A stretch of DNA of 64,000 nt from Isoetes taiwanensis (taxonomy: Eukaryota > Streptophyta > Lycopodiopsida > Isoetales > Isoetaceae): positions 6,756,992 through 6,820,991 of the forward strand of contig JAJEKV010000058.1 of the NCBI GenBank assembly GCA_021234155.1, written 5' to 3'. How positions within the stretch are numbered: position 1 is the stretch's first letter; each line of letters starts with the position of its first letter. Of this stretch, positions 26,950 to 37,941 are shown in pieces. A program made the translations under genes and the position numbers. Below the pieces are notes generated by a model. That model searched no databases. It saw only the letters and a program-made list of their open reading frames with translations, and was not told the DNA's origin.

Positions 26950-27300
26950 ACGATACGGAACAAGTACGTATTGCGAAGGCTAGACGACTTTGGACCAGCT
27001 CTAGGTAGCAATTCTTCAAAAGCAATCTAAGATCTGGATGTCATCAAATCAACGAGGAAAACATCCATAAGATAGGTTTTAGAATGCGGTATGATCACTA
27101 TAAATTTGGTGACACCTTTTTCGTCTATCAAATGCCCTGACAACATTTATGCTTCTGACGAATGACGTCTTTATAAACTTTTTAGATGAGTTTATCATCA
27201 TTCTAAATTACAGTAAGTCCATGGAGGAACATCCGGTTCATTTGAGAATAGTATTAGAAAAGTTGAGACTGCATCGTCTTTATGCTAAACTCTAAAAGTT
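26950..27300 (+). pseudogene. Gypsy reverse transcriptase, copy 1
   Basis: Frames in order match NKYVLRRLDD, then a GFR-type block with YDHYKF, then the catalytic region LDEFIIILNYSKSMEEHPVHL (27,181-27,240), equivalent to the gypsy VDDILIYSKT-EEH block. The second catalytic Asp is Glu (DE for DD). Several stops and shifts are shared with copy 2. Confidence 0.75.
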
Positions 27301-27369
27301 CTGCAACAAGTAAGATGAAATATGTCGGGCATGTAGTGACATCGGAAGGAATCTCCACCCATCCGACAA

Positions 27370-27840
27370 CGATTGAAGTGATAGTCAATTGCCAGCTCCA
27401 AAGAACATGTCTGAAGAGAGAAGCTTCTTATGCCTTGCGGATTATTATAGGCAAATTGTAAAAGATTTTTGCTAAGTGAGCAGCCCCTTTCTCGGATATC
27501 ACTAAGCACAAAGAAAGTCAAAATTGGGTTGCACATTACCAGCGGATGCAAGTGAGTGGCAGCGGAGAGTCCTCATGCAAGAAGGAAGAGTAATCTCATA
27601 CGACTCCAAAAAGATGAACGATGTCGAGCAACATTGTTTCACCCATGGTCAGGAATGTCTAAAGGTCATAAGAGCTTTACGCATACGAGGAATTATTTGC
27701 TTGGGGCGATTTCAGTTGGATATAGACCACCAAAGCCTCAAATATATCTTCAATTTGAAGTGAAGATCTTGGATGGAATTAAAGTGAAGAGTATGACTTG
27801 GTAGTCTATAAACCGGGTAAACTAAATGTGGTTGATGACA
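27370..27840 (+). pseudogene. Gypsy RNase H region, copy 1
   Basis: Starts with CLADYYRQIVKDF (thumb/connection) and continues to RNase H: DASEWQ, VISYDSKKMNDVEQHC, and FQLDIDHQSLKYIFNLK with the DHQSL motif (27,710-27,762). The following frame carries VYKPGKLNVVDDTLSRR, the standard end of the domain. Confidence 0.8.
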
Positions 27841-28069
27841 CACTCTCTCGGCGACTAATTAGAGATCCGAGTGCATTGCAATGCCATCTCCACCTTGTCC
27901 AATGAATTGGCAAAAAGATTCAAGAGATTTTGCACTCAAGCAAAAATTCAAGGAAGTATGGGCTAGTTCTTGCAAGGCGAGGACGGATAAAGGAAGAGAA
28001 GCTTATAGAAGATATAAAAGGAAGACATCATTGCGTCCCGGAGACATCGGGGAGTAAGAAAGTTAACTC

Positions 28070-28790
28070 TTCATGATACTCATAATAGCCCAATAGCCCG
28101 GCCATACGGATTCGTGATAAGATAAAAAGTAGTTACTTTTTTGGCTGGCATGGAGAAGGACATCACCAACTACATTCGACGGCGTCAACTCGTCAACAAG
28201 CGAAAGCAACTATGAATCCAGGGAGCGTTAGAACCCTTGGCGGTGCCAAATGTGAAATAGAAGGTTGTGAGCATAAATTTTATAACCGGACTTTCAAAAA
28301 CGACAAAGGGCCATAGCGCCTTAGTATCTTGCTTTCGACAAGCATCAAAGATGACTCACTTTTGGCATGTCACCGGATACAACCCTTGAATACCATCTTG
28401 CTTTAAGCAAAGGAAATATTCAGATCGCAAAGGGATGCTAAAAATCATCTCAAACGAGAGACCCTAAGTTCATAAGTGCCTTATGGAGGGACATCTTCAA
28501 CATGACCCATGTAAAGTTATAATGGAGTACATCATATCATTTCCAAAGCTGATGGTGGTGGGCGGCGAGCGATGCAAATCGGATAGTAGAAGACATGTTC
28601 GGGGAACTATGTATGGAATATGTGGTCAAAATAGGATGACTATATTTATTTGGCGAGTTTCCATATAATAGTATCAAAAGCAGAATTCTCACAAAAATTT
28701 TTCGCTTATGATAAATTATGGTTATCAATGCTTCACCAGGACATTCAAGTAGAGGATAATGTTTGACTCAAAATAAAAGTCAAACAAGCA
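28070..28790 (+). pseudogene. Gypsy integrase core, copy 1
   Basis: An HHCC-type start (HDTHNS..GH) near 28,075, a KMTHF-like strand near 28,345, and SDRDPKF-type sequence (28,455-28,510; ETLSS in one frame) carrying the second catalytic Asp, then NRIVEDMFGELC. The zinc-binding Cys pair is not recognisable. Frame breaks are frequent. Confidence 0.7.
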
Positions 28791-28799
28791 AACCTCCAC

Positions 28800-29360
28800 A
28801 TCGCCAATTGCAAGAAGCTTGCTTCAAGGTGGGGTGGGACCATTCCAAAGCATTCAAAGATAGGTAATCAATCCTATAAATTGGATCTCCACTGCACACT
28901 TGGCGGAGTTCATAAAGCCTTTCACATAAGCCTTCTTAAGAAGCATACTCTAGTCGAGAGGAGATATTGGAGACCCCAACTTTATGCATAATGACCAAGG
29001 AACAACTTGAGATTGTTCCAAAAGCTCTTCTTGATAAAGCATATAAGAAAACAAAGAAGATCTCAAGTCCTCAATATTTGGTCAAGTGGAAACACTTATC
29101 GATTGAAAGCGGCGTGCGTGCCTTAAATCGATCATTAAAAGCGGTACCCACGGTTCACGAACAATGCAAGGGACAACCCGCCATCGATATTATCGACATC
29201 AAAGAAGGTGAGTGCATGCATTCAACAAAGATCTGGCGATCAAGGATCAAAGAGTGTATGCATTCATCTCACAGTATTCGGGATGCATGTAGAGGCAAGC
29301 ATGTGGTCATGCTTGGCGATGATGGGATCATCTTTAATGTTCCTTATGCCATGATTTAAT
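28800..29360 (+). pseudogene. Integrase GPF module and chromodomain, copy 1
   Basis: The GPF module is damaged (GGTIPKHSK where copy 2 has VGPFQSIQK). The chromodomain part, YKKTKKISSPQYLVKWKHL (about 29,040-29,100), is open within the 130-residue frame 28,967-29,359 but runs off the family pattern afterwards. Confidence 0.75.
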
Positions 29361-29927
29361 GCCTATAGATTAAGTAAGCACGCATGAGTTGTAGAGCGAG
29401 AGATCATGGATAAGTGCATGATAGAAACCACCTAGAGTCTCACGGCTATTATAGAGGATAAGCCACATCCTCGCCAAAGGGTGACGAAAGGTGTAGGCAT
29501 TAGACATGCATTCATCTTAGGCATGGTAGGACACATCTCCACGGCCATTATGGGGAAGCATCTTTCCCCTATGCTCTATCTTTGGGGAAATGTTGCATTC
29601 ATGTAGGTTAAAATAAAAGGGGGTGGACCCTTAGGAAACCACAATTTATTAATTAAACTAACGTGACATGCTACTTGGTGGGCCAATAGAAGCAATGGCA
29701 ATAAACGGATGGGAGCACATCACAACATGAATAGGAATTAAACCATCATTCAATTAAATTGGGATTATGTCTTGATTTTGGGACAAATTTCATATTGCAA
29801 GTTTTTTAGTAACTTGATAAAAGTCACAATATGTTAACATATAATCACACACCTTAATATAAATTCACACCTTAACTTCAAATTACAAAATCATATATCA
29901 TGAAACTCAAGTAGTACACAACTTTTA

Positions 29928-31337
29928 TTAGCGTGATTGATACATAGTAGCTTGTTTTTCATTTTTCCACCAGCATCCCCAAGGATCGAGAACCTTATTC
30001 CTTACATCACGAGGTATTGTAACTCTCATTTGTTTTACTAGGAATAGTTTTTGGAGTCCCACGAGTACAATACGGTTTCAATGTCTAGCCAAAGATCGGG
30101 ATCACTAGGATTTCTCCTCCACCTCTTTGTCCAACGGTCGAATATCTTTCTTTATCGGTGACATTACTCAAGCGATGTCTTTGGACACCACCATTCCGCA
30201 GCGCACCTTATTGAAGTTAACATCACCTTCTTCTTTGCAAATATCCAGAGATAGTGTATCCCAACCACCTTTGGATAGGTCTCTAGATCAGCTGGTTTTA
30301 CTACTACAAATTGGTGGCACTCCACGTCGATTAGAAGGTTCATAACAATCCATGCCTAGATATTTTGGCCTATCCTTCTTAGGACCAACATAGTGTTTAT
30401 CAGTTGAGGAGGAGCATATGCCTTCACAATGCTACTAATGGTACCATCATCTTCGTCGGCACCGGCTAATATTTTCCACTTACTTTTAGGGAACCACCCT
30501 TCTTTCGGCTCTTAGAGGATGTGTCTACCTCATCCAACAAGTTGATCACCTTCTTCCAATAATCTATCAATGCGATTAGTCTCATCTGAATTAGTTTGCC
30601 AATGCTTGATGTAGTCATTGATGCCATCCTTAGTCAATCCCAATTGCTTGACTTCTTGAGTTGATTTTAGAGCTTTTTGGTTGACCGGGGAGGTATCATA
30701 GGCTTGCCATTTGCATCCACAGTGCCAAATTTACGCCCCACCTCTCCACTTCTCCTCTGAAGGTCTCATTTTCCATTGCATGATTGGAATCCCTTCTCTC
30801 ACCCAAAAGTGAATTGAAGAGGTCTAGAATCACATGTCGAGAGCATAACCCTCCACAAAACTCTTTCAATCAGGCACTTCTTCTATGATAGATCCTATAG
30901 GAGATGGATTTGTACATCCATGAAATATTTCCAATAGCACAGGAAAGTTGGTAGCTGTCTGCTGTCTCAATACATGACTATATTTTCCAAACAATGCATC
31001 CACATCCTCATGAGTATGTCGGGCATTAGGAACCCCAAATTGACTCTTTCAAAAATACCCGCGGTGTTAAATAGGATAGGAAGAAAACATCCACTGTTCT
31101 TATTTTGACCCGGCACAATTATCTAGTTGCAAGAGGAGCTTACGGGCGGATCTCGAGGGTTTAGCACGAGATGTTGAAGCTCAACATGTTCATTAGGTCC
31201 ATTCCTCCTAAACCTTGCCTTGCTAAACTTTTCAATACTATTAGGGGTTCCATCCAACAATGCACTATGTAGTGCCTAGCTAGCTGTAGGATCCTGTAGG
31301 TGACCATTGTAACCCTTCTCATAGTTTCTTAAACCCC
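29928..31337 (-). pseudogene. DUF7869-like protein, C-terminal half, split off by CACTA insertion
   Basis: Read on the minus strand after the CACTA element: GLRNYEKGYNGHLQD directly continues the upstream half, then LQLDNCAG (31,095-31,132), GIFERVNLGFLMP, HTHEDVDALFGKYSHVLRQQ (30,960-31,019), IIEEVPDWKSFVEGYAL, EPKEGWFPKSKWK, and a C-terminus IPRDVRNKVLDPWGCWWKN with a stop at 29,928. LDNC and HTHEDVDxxF are hallmarks I associate with DUF7869 proteins, a family of unknown function often seen as multicopy, transposon-like genes. Several shifts and stops (for example after NPRDPPVSSSCN) break the frame. The family name is from memory and should be tested. Confidence 0.6.
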
Positions 31338-31340
31338 TCA

Positions 31341-31870
31341 CACACTAACCCCAAAATCTGCTCTATGTGTAGTTTTTTGCTGTCTTTTTTGCAAAAAAAA
31401 CAACACTTAAATACCACCCATAGTAATGTTCAGAAAATGCTAGAAAACACGTGTAGTTTTTTAGTGTTGTTTTACACATAAAAGGCGTGTAGTTTTTTAT
31501 CGTGGTTTTGGAAAAAACAACACATAGTTTTTATGTGTAGTTTTCACCGTGTAAAACAACCTGTAAATTCTATGTGTGGTTTAGAGAAAAACAACGTGTG
31601 TTTTTAAATTAAAAACAACATGGTTTCAAGTGTGGTATTCACCTATAAACAATGCATGGTCTTCATGGTCTTTCTGTGTTGTTTTTTTTTTAGTGTTGTT
31701 TCTAGTGTAACTAGACATTGTTTATTTTCAATATAAGTCACGTTGTTTTCGAGAGTATGAATTTAAGTAGTGCTTGTTTCTAAGTTCTATTATTCTTTGA
31801 GCCGTTGTTTTTTCAAGAGTATGAATTTAAGTAGTGCTTGTTTCTAAGTTCTATTATTACTGAGCCGTTG
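31341..31870. repeat. CACTA left subterminal repeats and a 67-bp direct repeat
   Basis: Repeated GTGTAGTTTTTT and AAAACAACAC motifs in both orientations. At 31,742-31,870 two near-identical units contain AGAGTATGAATTTAAGTAGT and GCTTGTTTCTAAGTTCTATT. Confidence 0.75.
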
Positions 31871-33260
31871 GATACCAATAAAATACATGCCATAAAACCA
31901 TTGAAAAACACAAATAGATATTTTCAATGTATCTGATATTACAATCTATTTCGTCAAATGTCAAAACACCCAACAAAACTAGAAAACGAAACCATTTTCC
32001 AATTCTTGTATTTTGGAGACAATTCTTGTATTTAAAATTTGGCTATTTGGTGTCGGATAACAAAATCATTCTTGTATGCTCCAATTCTTGTATTTTGGAG
32101 ACAAGATGAAGCCAATAAATTGGAATCTCTTAGCCTTTGGGCATGTGATCTGACTGATACTTACTCCATTTCCACTTCCTGAAAGCTCCGGTTATGCAAT
32201 AGTCACACTGCGGTGAGAACCACAAGTAATCAAGCTTGCATACCCGGTGGAAAATGACTTGTAGGCGTAATTATTTTTAGGTGAATCCTTCATTAAGTCC
32301 TTTAGCGAGAAACAAAGAAATACCTAGATAGCTATGCCCTTGAACTTGCCTTAAAGCCATGCGAGTTGGCGTCTTTGTTGAAGGTACCCAATCCTAACCA
32401 TGGCAGAACTAACGGATAATCCTCTAGGAATCAGAGGCGGATCTTGAGCAATAATATCGCTATTACAAAAGGCCCTAAGGCATGCAACATGCGACAACTA
32501 AAATTTGCTCTTCCAACCACGCACTTCAACCGGAGATCTCTGAGCAAGCTGGCGACCACGCATCCGCCCTAAGTGCTTGAAACCTAAATATTTCTTCCTA
32601 TCTGTGCGGATAAGAATATGGAAGTAGAGGTTTAGATCTTTCTATCATGGTCGAATTCGAAATCTGAGAACACAAACCTCACTGTAAAAGCAAGCCCCTC
32701 TAAAGCGGATCTGAACCACCTTTTCCGGCGGATCATACATCGTGTTAAAAGAGCTTTGTCTTTGAAAATATTTTTGAAGCGGATCATGCGCATTAGGATC
32801 ATACAACCGCCTTTGAAAATAGAGATCGGCGAGAAAGGAGGGAAAAACTCAATGCGGGGATCAAATCGGGTACATTAATTTTGGGCCAATCGGATGGCCA
32901 GGACATGGATCATCATCTAAACCCGGTCATCTCAATAAACCAGTCATCTCAGCCGTTGAATGTTGAATGGAGGTAATTATTTACAAATTTCAAATGCTTG
33001 ATAAAACAACCTCCACCCGGATGCTAATTTTAAACTAGGTTAAATGCTCTAATTTTGTGGGGCATCTATAAAGGAGGTTAATTTTGTTCAACCTCCTTCA
33101 CTAGATGGAATGCATGATGTCGGTTTAGCATTTGAGAAAATTCTAGCCTCCTAAATGTTTATTCTACAAGGTAGCCAGGCATTGTTATAGACAAAAATAG
33201 AAAAAGCCTTCACAAACTGAACTAATTTACACAACCTTTAATATTACGGGTTGTTATACC
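31871..33260. other. CACTA interior, no gene recognised
   Basis: Unique AT-rich sequence. The repeated phrase CAATTCTTGTATTTTGGAGACA (31,999-32,105) is the only clear structure. There is no frame longer than about 60 codons with a motif. Confidence 0.4.
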
Positions 33261-33299
33261 TAACATAACGGAATGTCCTTTATGTTAGGGTAACATAAC

Positions 33300-33505
33300 A
33301 TAAAGATCTCACTTCACACTCGTCGTTAGATTAAAAATTAATATAACAGAAACCATTAAATATTGCCTCACACAGACTATCACGCCATTAGGTTAAAACT
33401 TAATATAAGGAAAATTGTTAAATATTACTTCACGTGGATTGTCATGCCGTTATGTTAAGAGTTAACATAACGGAAACCGTTAAATATTTCTTCACACTGA
33501 AAAAA
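33300..33505. repeat. About three 64-bp tandem units in CACTA
   Basis: Units with TTARGTTAAAANTTAATATAACGGAAACCGTTAAATATT followed by TCACAC; the inner AACGGAAACCGTT is nearly palindromic. Confidence 0.75.
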
Positions 33506-34259
33506 AACCACCTTTCTTTAAATAAAAGGTGCATACCTCATATTTAGTCAAACGCTCTTGTAACTTTTAATGTTTCTCAATATTGCACCGATTTGATATG
33601 CCATGCACCAAAGAGTCGGGTTCTGTGCTCCATATTCTAGATTGCCCAGAGGGGGGTATTTGGCGAAATTGAGGTGCACTAGATTTCACTTATACAAATA
33701 GGGCTTCTGCATGTGATTCAATGCGGGATATGTGTGCAATGGGGTCACCCCACCTCCATATCCTATTAGGTTCTAACTAGCTAAGAGCAATCGAGTTTCT
33801 ATTAGAACAATAGTGAGGTGGCCAAGATGAGCAGTGAGGTGGCAAAAATGAGTTATGATGTGGAAAAATATGGATGGATGGAAAAATGAAGAATTTGCTT
33901 AGCCTATTTTGCAACTTTTTAGAAGAAGCATCATTCAATATGGTGACATGGCATTTTTTGGATGATGTGCCATGTCATATGATGGTTAAGCATTTTAGGC
34001 ACTTTTGGTGGAATATGACTAGACCTTTCTAGACCAAAAAAGTAGAGATGCCAATGAATCAGATTGTCGTGAAACTTAGTCCCATGGGGTAATATCAGTA
34101 AGTATGAACTTTGTGGAACAATCGATTTGCTGAAAACATGGTTAATGACATGGAAAAGTTGGCATCATGATAGGCAAAGGATATTTTTTGCAATCTCCAC
34201 GAAATGAGTGAGGAAATTTGAAATTTGCAAAAGTAGACATGCACATGATGATGTGGCAC

Positions 34260-34560
34260 ATTAGTGGCGACAAGTCATGCCAAGTAAGCAAGGCCAACTT
34301 TTAACTAGGCCAAAAATAAATAAAAAAATGTGCAACTTTGGTTTTCCATGGGTGATGTGGCAAAATTTTGGTGACATGGCAAGATCTGCATGATTTGGAC
34401 ATGACAATGACTAGGCATTTTTGCAACAAATGGACAAAGCAAGTATTTTTGGTATAAGGAATTTGGCAAAGAGAACATCAAGAACTTAGAGCAATTTTTG
34501 TTACCAAAAGGGTGATTATTTTACTTGTTCTTGACTTATTGACCAATATGCCACCTATGC
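34260..34560. repeat. Direct repeat of the inverted-repeat arm in CACTA
   Basis: GCCAAGTAAGCAAGGCCAACTTTTAACTAGGCCAAAAAT and following text recur from about 34,585 in the same orientation, more diverged. Confidence 0.7.
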
Positions 34561-34564
34561 CACC

Positions 34565-36050
34565 TGAGCACTCCAAGTGGTGACATGGCATGCCAAGTAA
34601 GCAAGATCAAGTTTTGACTAGGCCAAAAATGAAAAGATGTCCATCTTTGGTCTTTTCATTGGGTGATGTTGGCAAGTTTTGGGTGACATGGCTAGATGAT
34701 GGTGACATGGATATGATGACTAGGACTTTATGCAAGAAATATGATAACCTTTGAAATTTTTGGTAGAGGAGTTTGGCAAGGGATAGAATAGAGGGATCTT
34801 GAAGAACTTAAAGCACGGTCATTTTTTGGTACGAAAGAAACACAAACCCTCTACATGGCAGTATTCTGCAGCCACCTCTTAGACCAATTGACTACGAACA
34901 TGTTAGACATGAGCTACTTTGGCGCTTCTTGGAAAAGGGGTAGTCTTCTACCCACGAAACTTGGTCTCCAGGGTAATGTCAATGTTTTGAGTCTATTGGC
35001 GGTCAAAAGTTCACCAAACGTTCGAACGTAGGGGAAAGTTGCTAGGTCCATGGTAGGGGTTCTTTGGGGGAGAGGACCTTTGGATAGCTAGGTGCCTCCG
35101 AAAGGTTTAAAGGTCCATCTTCTGAGCCAATACCCTCCCTCTACGTGATGACATTGCCATGCAAGATTTTGGTCTACGAAATCTTGACTTCTAATAGCCC
35201 ACATTGGGAGCGTAAACCAAATCCCATTCCCTAGGTTATTGAAGGGTTTCATATTTATGGGCTTCGAGTTTTAATCCATGTCCCAAGTGCAACATGGTAA
35301 AAGAAGACCTCCATTGAAAACTTTTCAATAACCTAGCAACACTGATGGGTTGGGGTTTGAAGTTATCCTCCTACCGATTCGACAGATCTTGCACAATGTC
35401 ACGTGGGGAGGAGGGTGTTGATGCAAAGAAGGCGGACCCGTTTTGGCCACGAAACATAAACCATTTCGGGTTAAGCCCCAAAAGTCCTCTCCGAAGGCCC
35501 TTTTCCCGGACGGGCAACTCTCCCACTCCAAAACTATGAAGCTGACATTCGCTAATGGACTCAAAATGTCGACTTTTACCACGGGGACCAAGTTTTGGGC
35601 GTAAGACCACCCTTCTCCAAGAAGCACCAAAGTAGCTCATGTCCTCGTTCAGAAGTCAATTGGCCTAGGAGGTGGCTGCGGAACATATGTAGAGGGTTCA
35701 TGTTTCTTTCGTTGCCCAAAATGACCATGTAACTTGGTCCCTGGGGTAATTTCACCATTCCGGACGACATGACGAAGTCGAATCTCCATTTCGAGCCTTT
35801 GTCTTTGCTCGAGCGACAAAACACTTGGTTTTTCTGTAGCCAAACTCCTCTACATAAATTTCAAAGGTTATCATATTTCTTGCATAAAGTCCTAGTCATC
35901 ATATCCATGTCACCATATCATCTAGCCATGTCATCTAAAATTTGCCAACATCACCCAATGAAAAGACCAAAGATGGACATCTTTTCATTTTTGGCCTAGT
36001 CAAAATTTGACCTTGCTTATTTGGCATGCCATGTCACCACTTCGGGTGCC
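34565..36050. repeat. Large inverted repeat (arms ~0.6 kb) in CACTA
   Basis: The left arm (about 34,565-35,160) reads GGTGACATGGCATGCCAAGT..., and the right arm (about 35,390-36,050) is its reverse complement, with long near-identical blocks such as CATATCATCTAGCCATGTCA and CTTGCATAAAGTCCTAGTCATCATATCC. Arms are separated by about 0.2 kb and are close to identical over their outer 200 bp and more diverged inward. A transcript could fold into a long hairpin. Minus-strand frames at 35,325-35,843 fall in the right arm and are not assigned. Confidence 0.8.
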
Positions 36051-37275
36051 TAGGTGGCATGCTTGAGCCTAGGTGGCATGCCTGAGCCGCCTTGGCATGT
36101 TGGAGCCTAGATGGCATCTTGGAGCTTGCGTGGCATGTTGGAGTCACCTTGGCATGTTTAAGCCTGGCATGTTGGTGGCATGTTTGAGCCACGGTGGCAT
36201 GTTGGAGTCCACGTGGCATGTTGGAGCCACCTTGGCATGTTGGAGCCTAGGTGGCATGTTGGTGGCATGTTTGAGCCACCTTGGCATGTTTGAGCCTAGG
36301 TGGCATGTTGGAGCCCCCGTGGCATGTTTGAGAGCCACCTTGGCATGTTTGAGCCACCTTGGCATATTGGAGCCTAGATGGCATGTCGAGCCCCTTGGCA
36401 TGATGGAGCCTAGGTGGAATGTTGGAGCCACCTTGGCATGTTCGAGCCTAGGTGGCATGTTTGAGACACCTTGTCATGTTGGAGCCTAGGTGGCATGTTG
36501 GAGACAGCGTGGCATGTTTGAGACCCCTTGTCATGTTGGAGCCTAGGTGGCATGTTGGAACCCGCGTGGCGCATGTTGGAGCCTAGATGGCATGTTTGAG
36601 CCATCTTGGCTTGTTTGAGCCACCATATTTGAGCCTAGGTGGCATGTTGGAGCCCACCTTGGCATGTTTGAGCCACCTTGGCATGTTGGAGCCTAGGTGG
36701 CATGTTGGAGCCTTGGTGGCATGTTTGAGCCACCTTGGCATGTTCGAGCCTATGTGGAATGTTGGAGCCCGCATGGCTGTTCGAGCCACCTTGGCACGTT
36801 GGAGCCTAGGTGGCACGTTGGGCCACCTTGGCATGTTTGAGCCACCTTGGCATGTTGGAGCCTAGGTGGCATGTTGAGCTTGCATGGCATATTTGAGCCA
36901 CCTTGGCATGTTTGAGCCTAGGTGGCATGTTGGAAACCACCTTGGCATGCGGGAGGCTAGATGGCATGTTGGAGCCACCTTGGCATGTTGGAGCCACCTT
37001 GGCATGTTGGAGCCTAGGTGGCATGTTGGAGACCACATGGCATGTTTGTGCCACCTTGGCATGTTGGAGCCTAGGTTGCATGCTGGATCCCACCTTGGCA
37101 TGCTTGAGCCACCTTGGCATGTTGGAGCCTAGGTGGCATGTTTGAGCCACCTTGGCATATTCGAGCCTAGGTGGAATGTTGGAGCCACCTTGGCATGTTG
37201 GAGCCTAGGTGGCATGTTGGAGCCGCGTGGTATGTTTGAGCCACCTTGGCATCTTGGAGCCCAGATGGCATGTTG
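36048..37275. repeat. 19-bp minisatellite, ~64 units
   Basis: Two alternating 19-bp variants, CCTAGGTGGCATGTTGGAG and CCACCTTGGCATGTTTGAG, so there is a 38-bp composite and a 57-bp (19-codon) coding period. Because 19 is not a multiple of 3 and stops are rare, every frame on both strands stays open for 60-140 codons; these frames are not genes. The array starts exactly where the right inverted-repeat arm ends. Confidence 0.95.
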
Positions 37276-37286
37276 AAAGGTATACT

Positions 37287-37306
37287 TCCTCTCTCTCTCT
37301 CTCTTT
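37287..37306. repeat. (CT)n tract
   Basis: A short CT run just after the minisatellite. Confidence 0.85.
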
Positions 37307-37941
37307 GTTACTTTAGAGAGAGAAATTGAATTTCGAGCAGTCTTCCAATTAACTTTTGGGTCTTCAACCTTTGACTTCAAGTGTTCAAGATGCTTAGGTG
37401 ATCAAATGTCCTTCAAGAAATGCCTATATGATGCCAAACTATCCATTTTTGGTTCTTCATATCAACTTCTACAAGTTGCGATGGATGTCTTCAATTTTCA
37501 CGCTCTACAAGCTCACACAACACATGTATGAAGTCAAATGCTAGTGAAGTGTGTCAAACATATATAAGTCTTGTATGCTGCCATTTTGTGGCAGTAATGG
37601 CATGTGGACAACTTGATCATACATGAATTATTAGAAAACCTTAAAAAACCACACCTCAAAAAAACACTACCTTAAAAACGGCACACGAAAAAAACATCCC
37701 TTCAAAAACCATACGCTTTGAGAAAACAACACATCCTTAAAAAAGAGACTACACCTCCTTTAGAAAGCACCCATTCTTTAAAAAAAAAACTACGTATCCT
37801 TAAGAAAAACTACAGCAGATCCTTGGAAAACCACACCCCCATATAACTACGTGTAGGTTTTTTTCAAATCTTCAAAAAGACAACGCGTATTTTGTTTTTA
37901 CTGTTGTTTTCAGCCGTGGACCAAATGTTGGGGTTGTAGTG
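37306..37941. repeat. CACTA right subterminal region
   Basis: After about 300 bp of unique sequence, at least eight A-rich motifs of the AAAAACTACAC/AAAACCACACC type run from 37,630 to 37,870 and mirror the left end. Confidence 0.7.

Larger units (their letters stand above)
21641..29630 (+). mobile_element. Ty3/gypsy chromovirus internal region, copy 1 (degenerate)
   Basis: Runs from the PBS to a possible polypurine tract (AAATAAAAGGGGGTGG, 29,611-29,626). The pol order is protease/linker, RT, RNase H, integrase, GPF module, chromodomain. The expected gag position (about 21,700-25,700) has no recognisable gag zinc knuckle and is loaded with a minisatellite, a SINE and a 1-kb insertion. Many stops are shared with copy 2. 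No 3' LTR was seen after the polypurine-like tract. Confidence 0.8.
8391..30920. repeat. Segmental duplication, copy 1
   Basis: Similarity to copy 2 starts at TCACAAATGT (8,391 against 41,693) and continues collinearly to 30,920, where the matching position in copy 2 is the last base of the window. Order and orientation of every internal feature are the same in both. The 33.3-kb offset implies a tandem unit ending at 41,692, immediately before copy 2. Copy 1 differs by a 1-kb insertion (23,643-24,647), lack of a SINE, an apparent loss of about 100 bp near 8,880, a shorter AGAAT array, and numerous small differences at CAG/CTG and CG sites. The right edge of copy 1 cannot be fixed from this window. 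Confidence 0.9.
31341..37941. mobile_element. CACTA-type (En/Spm) transposon, non-autonomous, inside DUF7869 gene
   Basis: The left end CACACTAACCCCAAAATCTG and the inverted right end CACTACAACCCCAACATTTG match at 15 of 20 positions. Both are flanked by TCA (31,338-31,340 and 37,942-37,944), the 3-bp target duplication of CACTA elements. Subterminal repeats are visible: TGTGTAGTTTTTT forms at 31,362-31,560 and their complements AAAAACTACACA/AAAACCACACC at 37,630-37,860. Removing the element and one TCA joins the two halves of the DUF7869-like gene in one frame (SIM then RGLRNYEKG). No TNPD/TNPA-like transposase was recognised, so it is probably non-autonomous. Confidence 0.8.

Noticed and set aside
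36073-37150. Many 60-138-residue frames on both strands (MACLSHLGM... and MPPRLQHAK... types)
   Set aside because: They are translations of a 19-bp minisatellite that leaves all six frames open; no gene is needed to explain them.
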